Below, in pieces: positions 24,504 through 33,395 of a stretch of 48,312 nt of DNA. The position numbers and the translations under genes were made by a program. The notes under the pieces were generated by a model, which saw only the letters and a list, made by a program, of their open reading frames with translations, made no database searches and was not told the DNA's origin. The stretch spans positions 1-48,312 of the forward strand of contig PIVJ01000011.1 in assembly GCA_003353955.1 (NCBI GenBank), read 5' to 3'. This stretch comes from Bacteroidota bacterium (GTDB lineage: Bacteria > Bacteroidota > Bacteroidia > Bacteroidales > GCA-2711565). How positions within the stretch are numbered: position 1 is the stretch's first letter; the number at the start of each line of letters is the position of its first letter.

Positions 24504-26297
24504 TTATAAATTTGGCACTCGATCAACATACGCACATGAATCGGCTACTGCTTTTTCTAAATCAAAACCTGTGTTATAATCAGAATCCTTATCAATTAAG
24601 GCTTCGTACTTTTCACGGAAGTTTTCAAGTGTTGTCAAGATTGGGTTGGCTGCAGTTTGTCCTAAACCACAACGATTGGCAATTTTCATTTTTGCTCCCC
24701 AGTCAACCAAATCATCTAAATCATTCATCACACCATTTCCATCAATTATCTTCTGAAGTTTGTTTCTCATCAATACAGTGATGGCACGGCATGGAACACA
24801 TGAACCGCAAGATTCATCAATAAAGAAATCCATATAATTAACAACTACGTCTTTTATAATATCTCTGTCTTTACCAATAATAGTTATGGCTCCACCGGTT
24901 GGAATATCTTCGAATGAAATCGTTCGCTTAAATTCTTTCGACCCAATACAAACTCCCGAAGGTCCGCCAATCTGAACAGCCAGAACATCTTCGGTTCCTG
25001 CAATCTCTAATAAGTCACGTATTCTCATACCCCACTCAATCGCATAAACACCTGGGAAATCACAATCGCCTGAAACGCTTATCAGTTTAGTACCTGTACT
25101 TTCGTGAGATCCCATCATTGAGAACCAATCAGCACCATTATTAATTATTTTAACTACGGTACATATTGTTTCAACGTTGTTAACTACAGTAGGCATTCCG
25201 AGATATCCTTTTTGAACCGGAAATGGAGGTCTGTTTCTTGGCTCACCGCGCTTACCTTCGGCAGATTCTATGAGCGCTGATTCTTCACCACAAACATAAG
25301 CCCCTGCACCAAATTGAATTCTGATCTCAAAATCAAATCCTTTTTTACCACAGATGTTTTCACCCAACAAATTAGCCGTTTTCATTTCTTCAAGAACAGC
25401 TTCCAGGTAATTTTTTAAATATTTATATTCTCCTCGCAGATAAATAATACCTTCTTTTGCGTCCAAGGCGTAAGCTGCTATCGCCATACCTTCAAACAGC
25501 AGTTTGGGTAATTCAGTCAGAATAACTCTTTCTTTAAAAGTTCCGGGTTCACCTTCATCTGCATTGCAATGAATGTAACGAGGCCCTTCAGATTTACGGC
25601 AAAATTCCCATTTTAATCCGGTTGGAAATCCTGCTCCACCCCTACCTCTAAGGTATGATGATTTTACTTCATCAACAACTTCATTTGGAGTCATTTCAGT
25701 AACTTTCTTAACAGCAGCTCCAACTTCATATTCAGAGAAAAGCACGGGGCCTTCTTTACGAATATTATTAAAAACCATTGAATTAATTAATGGTGAACTA
25801 TTGTTCCCATCACCAATTACATCAATCATTTCAGTTACTTTTTTGCCTTCCCTCATTTGCTGAACGATACCCTTAACCTTGAGTGGAGTCAGGCTGGTAA
25901 ATACAGTATCATTAATAATGGCTGCAGGTTCCTGGTCACTCATTCCGATACATGCTGTATTGTAAAGACCAATTTTTCCATCATCGCATAAATTTCCGAA
26001 TTTACATCCCAATTCTTCTTCAAACGCCTTTGCTACCGCAGCCCTACCTTTCATGTTTGCAACAACGCTATTATTGAGATATACAGCATATTCGCCCACC
26101 GGTTTCTTTGAAAAGAAATGATAAAAAGTAAGTGTCTGCTCTACATCCACTATCGATAGCCCGGTTTCTCTGGCAATCACCTCAACAAATTTGTCAGATA
26201 TAAAACCAAAATTATTCTGAATATCCATTAAAATATCCATTAGCCTCGTTTTATCATTATTGTACTTTTCAATAATGGTTTTTACAGTAGTTCTCAT
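24504..26297 (-). CDS. hoxF: NAD-linked hydrogenase diaphorase large subunit (HoxF, with fused HoxE-like domain)
   Basis: 597 residues. Residues 1-~150 are a NuoE/HoxE-like thioredoxin-fold domain; residues ~180-597 are NuoF-like, with the nucleotide-binding LRGRGGAGFPTGLKWEF (217-231), FMN-binding AGAYVCGEESALIES and the C-terminal [4Fe-4S] ESCGSCVPCR with the later NRCGLGQ Cys. It oxidises or reduces NAD(H). The length and fusion match Cupriavidus HoxF (~600 residues) rather than the separate hoxE of cyanobacteria. The [2Fe-2S] ligand set of the N-terminal domain is incomplete: C98, C104, C116, then S120 where a Cys is expected. First gene of the operon. Confidence 0.95.
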   Translation of the reverse strand: MRTTVKTIIEKYNNDKTRLMDILMDIQNNFGFISDKFVEVIARETGLSIVDVEQTLTFYHFFSKKPVGEYAVYLNNSVVANMKGRAAVAKAFEEELGCKFGNLCDDGKIGLYNTACIGMSDQEPAAIINDTVFTSLTPLKVKGIVQQMREGKKVTEMIDVIGDGNNSSPLINSMVFNNIRKEGPVLFSEYEVGAAVKKVTEMTPNEVVDEVKSSYLRGRGGAGFPTGLKWEFCRKSEGPRYIHCNADEGEPGTFKERVILTELPKLLFEGMAIAAYALDAKEGIIYLRGEYKYLKNYLEAVLEEMKTANLLGENICGKKGFDFEIRIQFGAGAYVCGEESALIESAEGKRGEPRNRPPFPVQKGYLGMPTVVNNVETICTVVKIINNGADWFSMMGSHESTGTKLISVSGDCDFPGVYAIEWGMRIRDLLEIAGTEDVLAVQIGGPSGVCIGSKEFKRTISFEDIPTGGAITIIGKDRDIIKDVVVNYMDFFIDESCGSCVPCRAITVLMRNKLQKIIDGNGVMNDLDDLVDWGAKMKIANRCGLGQTAANPILTTLENFREKYEALIDKDSDYNTGFDLEKAVADSCAYVDRVPNL

Positions 26298-26343
26298 AAA
26301 ATAATTTTATCTTTTATACTTATAAATTGCTAATTACGCTGAT

Positions 26344-26361
26344 CAGTTAATTTATTAACAA
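26344..26361. promoter_or_regulatory. Predicted Rex operator of the hox operon
   Basis: Read on the minus strand the site is TTGTTAATAAATTAACTG, matching TTGTTAA-N4-TTAACAA at all arm positions except the last two bases. It lies 46 bp upstream of the hoxF ATG and immediately downstream of a TACTTTTG -7 element, so it would cover the transcription start. NADH-free Rex bound here should repress the hydrogenase. Confidence 0.8.
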
Positions 26362-26363
26362 TA

Positions 26364-26371
26364 CAAAAGTA
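26364..26371 (-). promoter_or_regulatory. Candidate -7 promoter element of the hox operon
   Basis: TACTTTTG on the minus strand fits TAnnTTTG. Transcription would start around 26357, inside the Rex operator, with a leader of about 60 nt to hoxF. The -33 element is weak. Confidence 0.6.
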
Positions 26372-26711
26372 CCGGATTTAATGATACGGAAATCATTCAA
26401 GGTGAATTTAGAAGTATTTTAAATAAACACTATCATTATTAGTCATTTAGTATTATGCCCTAGGTGCTTATAAATGAAAAGATTAGCAGTGTGTTTTTGC
26501 TTTTATAAAACTCACATATAATACTTAACAACACATATTATAACCTCTTTTACAGACGTTTATATTGTGAATAAATTATCAGGATTATTCGCACTTCACA
26601 AAATAAGCCATTTCCTCAGATGTGGTGATAACATCAAATTCTTTGAGCTAAATCGACTCTGACAGATCAAGATGTACTGAAGTAAAATTCAAGATTCCTT
26701 CAGCCCCTGAA

Positions 26712-26838
26712 ATGAAGCTCCCCGCCGCAAGCGGACGGGGTATCATGATGGATTCCATTTTATTTCGCCCCAAGGGGCGGGGAATATAACCCACAAAATC
26801 CTTCGACTTCCGTTCAGGATCACTTCGCCTAATTAGTT
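26712..26838 (+). repeat. Dispersed hairpin repeat, copy 2 (with internal insertion)
   Basis: It starts ATGAAGCTCCCCGCCGCAAG, includes the first hairpin (CCCCGCCGC/GCGGACGGGG) and ATCATGATGGATT, then the second palindrome CGCCCCAAGGGGCG. After GGAATAT about 32 extra bases interrupt the sequence before CACTTCGCCTAATTAGTT resumes the tail shared with copies 3 and 4. Confidence 0.9.
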
Positions 26839-26915
26839 AAATATGGATAATTAATTAGCCTACAAATACAGAAGTACGTTTTATATTCCAAAGAAATCAT
26901 ATGAAATAAAAAGAG

Positions 26916-26923
26916 TAATTTTG
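26916..26923 (+). promoter_or_regulatory. Candidate -7 promoter element of the hyp operon
   Basis: TAATTTTG fits TAnnTTTG and lies 30 bp before the hypF ATG, giving a short leader of about 24 nt. No clear -33 element is seen. Confidence 0.5.
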
Positions 26924-26953
26924 ACAAAATTCTAATAGAGATACCATAAATAA

Positions 26954-29230
26954 ATGAATAAGGCAGAAGAAGCAAATACTTATCAAATCCATATTCAAGG
27001 GCTCGTTCAGGGTGTTGGATTCCGCCCGTTCATTTATCGTATTGCGACACATCACAAGCTCAGTGGCTGGGTCGAAAACCGTAACGATGGTGTATTTATT
27101 AAAGTGAATGCTACAGACCGCGAAATACAGGATTTTATTACCTCAGTAAAAGAAGAATCGCCTGAAGCCTCAAATATATTTACGATTGAAACCACCAAAA
27201 TTAAGAATGAGAAAATCAAAGATTTTCGGATCATTAAAAGTGAAAACAAATCGGATGAAATCACCGAAGTCAGCCCGGATATTGCTGTCTGCAAAGATTG
27301 TATTGACGACTTGAAAACACAATCACACCGAATAGATTATCCGTTCATCAATTGCACCAATTGCGGTCCACGATTTACAATTATACAAGACATTCCCTAC
27401 GATCGTGATATGACGACCATGAATCCATTTAAAATGTGTAATGAATGCAATTCAGAATATGTAAATGTTTTGGATCGACGATTTCATGCACAACCGCTTG
27501 CCTGCAATACATGCGGACCAACTTACCGCTTACATCATGGTGAAAGGGTAATTAATAATTTTGAAGAAATAATCAGGACTACTTGTGAATTATTAGAGCA
27601 AGGTGAAATAGTTGCAATTAAAGGATTGGGCGGATTTCATTTAGCCTGTGATGCCACTAATGAGGAAGCGGTTAAACGTTTAAGAGAAGCAAAGAATCGG
27701 GATGGAAAACCATTTGCGGTTATGTTTTCAAGTGTTGAAGCTATGCAAGATTATGTGGAAGTGGATCGTTCAGAACAGGATTTGCTGACATCATGGAGAA
27801 CACCAATCGTTTTAACAAAGGACAAAGGAAAGTTAGCACCCAGTGTGAGTATGGGCTTCCAAAACACCGGTATTATGTTACCATATATGCCCTTTCATCA
27901 TTTACTTTTCGTGAAATTGAAACTAGCTGTAATAGTGCTTACAAGCGGAAATATTTCTAACGAACCCATCATTATCAATAATGAAGACGGATTAAACAAA
28001 TTAGGTTCAATCGCAAAGGCTGTGTTGATCTATAATAGAGAAATTTACAATCGAACGGATGACTCGGTTGCATTTATTACGAATGATAAACCACGCCTGA
28101 TCAGAAGGTCGAGAAGTTATGCCCCCTCCCCCATCCGATTAAAAATAAATGTTGAAGGTATATTTGCTGCGGGTGCAGAATTAGTGAACTGTTTTTGCAT
28201 GGGTAGAGAAAAGCAGGCTATTTTAAGTCAGCATATAGGCGATTTAAAAAACCTTGAAACACTAGATTTTTATTCAGAATCAATCTCTCGATTTAAAAAG
28301 CTTTTTCGTGTTAAACCGACACTTGTGGCTCATGATTTACACCCCGACTATTTATCTACTCGTTTTGCAAAAGAATTAAATCTGCCTCTGATCGGCATTC
28401 AACACCATCATGCACACATTGTTTCCTGCATGGCAGAACATCAATTGGATGAAAAAGTAATTGGAATTGCGTTAGATGGTGTTGGCTATGGAGATGATGG
28501 AAATACCTGGGGTGGAGAATTTTTAATATGCGACTTAGCGGATTATCATCGCTACACTCATTTCGAATATATAAAAATGCCTGGAGGTGACCGTGCCACC
28601 AAACATCCATGGCGGATGGCATTATCATATATGTATCAATATTATGGCGATTCTTATTCGGAATTAAAGCTTGAGTTCTTAAAAGATATTCCGCAAAATG
28701 AGATTGATTTAGTGGTTAGCATGTTACAAAAAAATATCAATTGCCCTTTAACGTCAAGCACCGGCCGCTTGTTTGATGCAGTAGCTGCTTTAACAAACAT
28801 ATGTACTGAAGCCAGTTTTCATGCGGAAGCACCAATGCGCTTAGAGGCTGCAATTGATGATATATCAAAAGATTCATATGAGTTTAAAATGAACTCATCC
28901 ATAAAACTCGAGGCTTTATTTAAAGGAATTGTTAAAGATCTACAAAATGGAATAAGCAACGCTGAGATTTCAACTAAATTCCATCGGACAATAATTAATA
29001 TTATTCTTGCAGCAGTTTGTAAAATGAGAGGAGAATACAACATTAATAAAGTTGTATTATCGGGAGGAAGTTTCCAAAATAGATATTTATTACAATACGT
29101 TGAAAATCTTTTGACAGCTAATGGATTTGAAACTTATGCTCATGAAAAGACACCTACAAACGATGGTGGATTAGCACTTGGGCAATTAGTAATCGCTGCA
29201 AAAAAACGAGAACTGAATATGATTGATTAA
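26954..29230 (+). CDS. hypF: Carbamoyltransferase HypF (hydrogenase maturation)
   Basis: 758 residues, full length. The N-terminal acylphosphatase domain has IQGLVQGVGFRPFIYRI (VQGVGFRP). Two Cys4 zinc fingers follow: CKDC...CTNCG and CNEC...CNTCG. Then comes the YrdC-like domain (KGLGGFHLACDATNEEAVKR) and the Kae1-like carbamoyltransferase domain with HHHAHIVSCMAEH metal-binding histidines and VLSGGSFQNRYL. It uses carbamoyl phosphate and ATP to carbamoylate the C-terminal Cys of HypE, the source of the cyanide ligands. First gene of hypFCDE, divergent from hoxF. Confidence 0.97.
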   Translation: MNKAEEANTYQIHIQGLVQGVGFRPFIYRIATHHKLSGWVENRNDGVFIKVNATDREIQDFITSVKEESPEASNIFTIETTKIKNEKIKDFRIIKSENKSDEITEVSPDIAVCKDCIDDLKTQSHRIDYPFINCTNCGPRFTIIQDIPYDRDMTTMNPFKMCNECNSEYVNVLDRRFHAQPLACNTCGPTYRLHHGERVINNFEEIIRTTCELLEQGEIVAIKGLGGFHLACDATNEEAVKRLREAKNRDGKPFAVMFSSVEAMQDYVEVDRSEQDLLTSWRTPIVLTKDKGKLAPSVSMGFQNTGIMLPYMPFHHLLFVKLKLAVIVLTSGNISNEPIIINNEDGLNKLGSIAKAVLIYNREIYNRTDDSVAFITNDKPRLIRRSRSYAPSPIRLKINVEGIFAAGAELVNCFCMGREKQAILSQHIGDLKNLETLDFYSESISRFKKLFRVKPTLVAHDLHPDYLSTRFAKELNLPLIGIQHHHAHIVSCMAEHQLDEKVIGIALDGVGYGDDGNTWGGEFLICDLADYHRYTHFEYIKMPGGDRATKHPWRMALSYMYQYYGDSYSELKLEFLKDIPQNEIDLVVSMLQKNINCPLTSSTGRLFDAVAALTNICTEASFHAEAPMRLEAAIDDISKDSYEFKMNSSIKLEALFKGIVKDLQNGISNAEISTKFHRTIINIILAAVCKMRGEYNINKVVLSGGSFQNRYLLQYVENLLTANGFETYAHEKTPTNDGGLALGQLVIAAKKRELNMID

Positions 29231-29293
29231 TGAATAATGGTTAATTAATATGTAGTTACTTTAATTCATCAATCAAAAATAAAGATTTAAGAT

Positions 29294-29557
29294 ATGTGTT
29301 TAAGTATACCAGCAAAAGTAGAATCAATTGAAGGCGAAATGGCGGTAGTATCTGTTGGCGGTACAACCTATGATGCCAGTCTGCAAATGGTTGAAGATAT
29401 AAAAATCGGTGATTATGTTTTGCTTCATACCGGATTTGCTATCCAAAAAATCAGTGAAGACGAAGCACTTGAAACATTAAAAGTATTCGAAGAGTTTGAA
29501 GATTTGAACAAGCAATTGGATGATGAAGAGCAATCCACCGGGAAACGAATTATTTAG
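29294..29557 (+). CDS. hypC: HypC/HybG-family hydrogenase assembly chaperone
   Basis: 87 residues beginning MCLSIPAKVESIEG, with the essential N-terminal Cys2 and a beta-barrel core (GGTTYDASLQMVEDIKIGDY, VLLHTGFAIQKISEDEA). HypC binds HypD and carries the Fe(CN)2CO unit to the hydrogenase large subunit. It lies 63 bp after hypF and 14 bp before hypD. Confidence 0.97.
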   Translation: MCLSIPAKVESIEGEMAVVSVGGTTYDASLQMVEDIKIGDYVLLHTGFAIQKISEDEALETLKVFEEFEDLNKQLDDEEQSTGKRII

Positions 29558-29571
29558 TTAAAGTAACGGAG

Positions 29572-30654
29572 ATGAAATACATTGATGAATATAGAGACAG
29601 GGAGCTTGTTTTAAAATTGATTGAACAGATTAAGAAGGCTTCATCAAAACCCATCACACTAATGGAAGTTTGCGGCGGCCATACTATGTCCATTCAAAAG
29701 TTTGGAATTCCGAGCTTGCTTCCTAAAAATATAAAATTAGTTTCCGGACCCGGTTGTCCGGTCTGTGTTTCCAGCAGAAAATACATCGATCAATCTGTGG
29801 CTTATGCTAAATTACCGGATGTAATTATCGCCACTTATGGAGATCTAATTCGAATACCCGGATCAAGCTCTACACTGGATGAAGAAAAGGCAAAGGGTGC
29901 TGATGTTCGAATTGTCTATTCTGTTTTGGATGCATTAAAAATTGCGCAAGATTATCCGGAAAAGAGAATTGTTTTTCTGGGAATAGGATTTGAAACTACA
30001 GCCCCCAGCAGCGCTGTTGGAGTCTTAAATGCCCACAAACAAGGAATTACAAATTTCTTCTTATTCAGTTCGCATAAGATTATGCCTCCGGCTATGACTG
30101 CTTTGATTGACGAAGGTGTAAAAATAGATGGGTACATCGCACCGGGTCATGTAAGTACAATTACAGGTTCAGGCATTTATAAAGACATAGCCGATATTTA
30201 TAAATTAGGTTGCGTTATTTCAGGCTTCGAACCTGTTGATTTATTGCGATCCATTTTAATGCTTATTAAACAACTCGAAAAAGGAGAGCCAAAAGTTGAA
30301 ATCGAATATAGCAGAGTTGTAAAGCCTGAAGGTAATATAAAAGCCCAACAAATACTTGATGAAGTTTTTGAGTTGAAAGATGATTGGTGGCGAGGCCTGG
30401 GGATTTTACCAAAAAGCGGAATGAAGATTAGAGAATTATACAAAGAGTACGATGCTGAATTAATGATTCCAGTCGAAGTTGAGCCAACGAGAGAAGATAA
30501 AGGATGCCTTTGCGGTGAAATATTAAAAGGTTTAAAAAACCCTAAAAATTGTAAATTATTTAAAAAAGTTTGCACACCCAGTGATCCGGTGGGAGCTTGT
30601 ATGGTTTCGCACGAAGGTGCATGCAATGCGTATTATCGTTTTAATAAAGAGTAA
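29572..30654 (+). CDS. hypD: Hydrogenase formation protein HypD
   Basis: 360 residues. The conserved redox and iron-binding Cys motifs are MEVCGGHTMSI, GPGCPVCVSS and the C-terminal [4Fe-4S] ligands in GCLCGEIL, NCKLF, KVCTP and GACMVS. It is the scaffold on which Fe receives CN and CO before transfer via HypC. It starts 14 bp after hypC, and hypE begins 2 bp after its stop. Confidence 0.97.
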   Translation: MKYIDEYRDRELVLKLIEQIKKASSKPITLMEVCGGHTMSIQKFGIPSLLPKNIKLVSGPGCPVCVSSRKYIDQSVAYAKLPDVIIATYGDLIRIPGSSSTLDEEKAKGADVRIVYSVLDALKIAQDYPEKRIVFLGIGFETTAPSSAVGVLNAHKQGITNFFLFSSHKIMPPAMTALIDEGVKIDGYIAPGHVSTITGSGIYKDIADIYKLGCVISGFEPVDLLRSILMLIKQLEKGEPKVEIEYSRVVKPEGNIKAQQILDEVFELKDDWWRGLGILPKSGMKIRELYKEYDAELMIPVEVEPTREDKGCLCGEILKGLKNPKNCKLFKKVCTPSDPVGACMVSHEGACNAYYRFNKE

Positions 30655-30656
30655 AT

Positions 30657-31673
30657 ATGAGACACAATCAAGTTTTATTGGGACATGGAAGTGGAGGTAA
30701 ACTATCGCACGATTTAATTACTAATATCTTTATAAAATACTTTAACAACCCAATACTCAAGCAACAAACTGACTCAGCATTACTCAATATTGAAAATCAG
30801 CATATCGCATATACCACCGATTCGTATGTTGTTGATCCCATTTTTTTTCCGGGCGGGAATATTGGGAAAATAGCTGTAGCAGGTACGGTTAACGACCTCG
30901 CAGTAAGTGGTGCTAAACCTTTATATTTAAGTACAGGATTTATTATTGAAGAAGGCTTCCCTCTTAAATACCTTGAAATCATTGTTAAATCAATGGCCGA
31001 TGAAGCTGAAAAGGCTGGAGTATTAATTGTAACAGGTGACACCAAAGTCGTTGATAAAGGAAAATGTGATAAGGTTTTTATTAATACCTCCGGTATTGGC
31101 GTACTCAATGAAAAGTTATTGGATATTAGTTCCGGAGTAAATATTGGCATTGGTGATAAGATTATTATTAACGGACGAATTGCCGATCATGGAATGGCTA
31201 TTTTAAGTGCACGAAATGAACTCAATATTCGCTCAACCATCGAATCAGATTGTGCCTGTTTAAATCACCTGATTTCAGCTGTGGTTGATAGTGGGATTAA
31301 TGTAAAATTTATGCGTGATGCTACCCGCGGTGGACTGGCAACAGTTTTATCAGAGTTAGCATCAGGAAAAAACTATGGTTTATCAATTGATGAAGCGGGG
31401 TTGATAGTATCGGAACCTGTGAAGGGGATGTGCGAAATCCTCGGATTTGACCCGATGTATGTGGCTAATGAAGGTAAAGTTGTAATGATTGTTGACGAAA
31501 AGGATGCTAGAAGTACAATCAAATTAATGAACGACAACCCATTAGGCAGGGAAGCATCAATCATCGGGGAAATAGTTGGCGAACATCCCGGGAAAGGCTG
31601 GATTACTACCGGCATAGGTGGAAAACGTATTATTGATATGCTTGCCGGTGAGCAACTGCCACGAATCTGTTAA
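30657..31673 (+). CDS. hypE: Hydrogenase expression/formation protein HypE
   Basis: 338 residues of the PurM/AIR-synthase fold. N-terminal GHGSGGKLSHDLI binds ATP; DSYVVDPIFFPGGNIGKIAV, GDTKVV and MRDATRGGLATVLSELA are typical. The terminal PRIC supplies the Cys that HypF carbamoylates and HypE dehydrates to thiocyanate. Last gene of the hyp run, followed by a strong terminator. Confidence 0.97.
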   Translation: MRHNQVLLGHGSGGKLSHDLITNIFIKYFNNPILKQQTDSALLNIENQHIAYTTDSYVVDPIFFPGGNIGKIAVAGTVNDLAVSGAKPLYLSTGFIIEEGFPLKYLEIIVKSMADEAEKAGVLIVTGDTKVVDKGKCDKVFINTSGIGVLNEKLLDISSGVNIGIGDKIIINGRIADHGMAILSARNELNIRSTIESDCACLNHLISAVVDSGINVKFMRDATRGGLATVLSELASGKNYGLSIDEAGLIVSEPVKGMCEILGFDPMYVANEGKVVMIVDEKDARSTIKLMNDNPLGREASIIGEIVGEHPGKGWITTGIGGKRIIDMLAGEQLPRIC

Positions 31674-31761
31674 TAGTTTCTCAACTCCCATTCTTGATTA
31701 TTTAGAATTTGTTTACAATGGTAGATTAAGGATTAAGATTCTTAATCAAAGCACTTTTTAT

Positions 31762-31798
31762 AAGACAGCTCCAATTTTGGAGCTGTCTTCTTATTCCT
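31762..31798 (+). terminator. Terminator after hypE
   Basis: AAGACAGCTCCAA (31762-31774) and its exact reverse complement (31777-31789) form a 13-bp stem with a 2-nt loop, followed by a T-rich run (CTTATTCCTT). It ends the hypFCDE transcript about 90 bp after hypE. Confidence 0.93.
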
Positions 31799-31878
31799 TC
31801 ATATTCTCTTCATTTTTCTCTTTTATACTTGTTGCAGGAATTCAAATATTTATTTAACAAAACACTAAAACAAACACT

Positions 31879-32787
31879 ATGAAAAATTTAACTAAAACAA
31901 AATGGCATTATGCGTTAACCTTAGTTTTGATCAGCGCCTTTGCTATTTTTTCATCTTGCAACAAAAACGATGATACCTTTAGAGAATCTAATTTAGAAAA
32001 TCTGGATAACGCATTGGATCAATCTTTTGCTGCTGAATTATTTGATGAAATCATTGAACTTAGCGATGAGGCTTTGGATTTTACAGCAAATTCAGAATTA
32101 AAATCTGCCGACATGGGTGGTGGTCACCATTTTATGCGAATGGGCGACTGTGTCACCATTACCAAAGACACTATCAATGAGTCAGTTGTGACTACTATTG
32201 ATTTTGGCGAAGAAGGTTGTACAGGCCAAGACGGGCGTGAAAGAAAAGGGATGATGATTATAACTAAAACTGGAGATTACTGGGATGGAGTATCAACAAC
32301 AACTTATGAATTTGATAATTATTTTGTAAACGGAAATCAATTAAATGGAACTAAAATAATGACTGGATTTATCAACGATGCAGGCAATCGTCAAATGGAT
32401 ATTGTTGACAATGGGGTTATCATTCTTGCCGATGATGAAGGCACAATTAGTTGGACAGCACAAAGAACAAGAGAAGTTATCGAGGGCTCTGATACACACA
32501 TGAAGCAAGATGATGTAATTGAAATAACCGGATCTTCAACAGGAATAGCTGCAACCGGAGATACTTTTTCATCAGAAATAATTTCACCTTTAATTCGCAA
32601 GATGACGCAAGATTGCCACAAATTTTATGTACAGGGCATTGTTCATATCGTAAAAGATGACGGAACAGAAATTACTACTGATTATGGCGACGGAACTTGT
32701 GATAATTTAGCTGAAGTAACAATCAATGGCGAAGTTGAGATTGTTGAGTTAGAAGGTCGTAGAGATCGTAAATGTCGTAAATCTTAG
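31879..32787 (+). CDS. Lipoprotein of unknown function
   Basis: 302 residues with a type II signal peptide and lipobox FAIFSSC, lipidated at C27, so probably outer-membrane or periplasmic. The mature part has an acidic helix with SFAAELFDEIIELSDEALDF, then repeated beta-strand segments such as TTYEFDNYFVNGNQLNGTKI and TISWTAQRTREVIEGSD, suggesting a beta-rich domain; a few Cys may form disulphides. I do not recognise a family. It is followed by a long stem-loop. Confidence 0.8.
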   Translation: MKNLTKTKWHYALTLVLISAFAIFSSCNKNDDTFRESNLENLDNALDQSFAAELFDEIIELSDEALDFTANSELKSADMGGGHHFMRMGDCVTITKDTINESVVTTIDFGEEGCTGQDGRERKGMMIITKTGDYWDGVSTTTYEFDNYFVNGNQLNGTKIMTGFINDAGNRQMDIVDNGVIILADDEGTISWTAQRTREVIEGSDTHMKQDDVIEITGSSTGIAATGDTFSSEIISPLIRKMTQDCHKFYVQGIVHIVKDDGTEITTDYGDGTCDNLAEVTINGEVEIVELEGRRDRKCRKS

Positions 32788-32810
32788 TTTAAATTATCGA
32801 TTTGTTACCC

Positions 32811-32925
32811 AGAGGAGGCTGTTCACAGGCACCAAACAAATATTATTAGTTTGTGAATAGTTTTAGTATCGGCACTTGTAAACAACCACCAGACTCGTAG
32901 TGCAGAACAGCTTCCTCTTTTTAAA
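32811..32925 (+). terminator. Long stem-loop downstream of the lipoprotein gene
   Basis: AGAGGAGGCTGTTC (32811-32824) pairs with GAACAGCTTCCTCT (32905-32918), one mismatch in 14, closing an 80-nt internal region that contains its own short CAAAC/GTTTG pairing. A T-run (TTTTT) follows. It probably terminates the lipoprotein transcript but is far larger than a usual terminator, so a structured 3' RNA is possible. Confidence 0.6.
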
Positions 32926-33083
32926 TCTGAAATAACTTATTTGATTACTCGTGACATCACTTAATTTCGCGAGTAATTTATTAATAAAACCATATCATGA
33001 TCGAATCAAAAAATCACTTGGATTAAACAGAATATTTCTAAATTCCACTAATATGTCATATCTTTATAAAAAAACAGAGAACA

Positions 33084-33362
33084 ATGAAATCAATTAAAAT
33101 ATTCTTTTTTGTCATTTCTTTTCTCATTTCGGGAGTTTTAATGGCGCAGCAACCTGTAAAAGAAGTTAAGAAGGATCAAACCAATACACAAAACAAAGAA
33201 AAGAAAACACAACAAAAGATCAAAACTGTTCCTAAATCAAATATTCAAAAAAAACAGGTAAAAAAGGCAACGCAAATTAAATCAAAAGCACAACACCAGA
33301 AACTCAAAAAAGCGATAAGAAGAAATCATATCACACGCAAACCAATGCGAAGAAAAGGTTAA
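33084..33362 (+). CDS. Small, highly basic exported protein
   Basis: 92 residues: signal peptide (MKSIKIFFFVISFLISGVLMAQ) followed by a low-complexity Lys/Gln/Thr-rich mature part (KKDQTNTQNKEKKTQQKIKT; KLKKAIRRNHITRKPMRRKG) with many Lys and Arg and no hydrophobic core. It is probably disordered and could bind LPS, nucleic acid or peptidoglycan in the periplasm. No family is recognised. It directly abuts the next gene and shares a run with the two-component system. Confidence 0.7.
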   Translation: MKSIKIFFFVISFLISGVLMAQQPVKEVKKDQTNTQNKEKKTQQKIKTVPKSNIQKKQVKKATQIKSKAQHQKLKKAIRRNHITRKPMRRKG

Positions 33363-33395
33363 TTGAACTTATGTATAACTCTTTTAGATTCTTTT

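Larger units (their letters stand above)
26298..26953. other. Divergent hoxF/hypF intergenic region
   Basis: About 650 bp separate the two divergent hydrogenase operons. The hoxF side holds a candidate promoter and Rex operator, listed separately, and the hypF side holds a TAATTTTG element. The middle holds repeat copy 2 and otherwise AT-rich sequence with no open frame I can support. Confidence 0.7.

Noticed and set aside
26565-26582. Second Rex site (TTGTGAATAAATTATCAG) in the hoxF/hypF region
   Set aside because: Only the left arm fits; the right half matches 4 of 7 positions and no promoter element is adjacent.
31618-31857. 79-codon plus-strand frame overlapping the end of hypE
   Set aside because: It lies out of frame over hypE, crosses the terminator stem and has no protein-like features.
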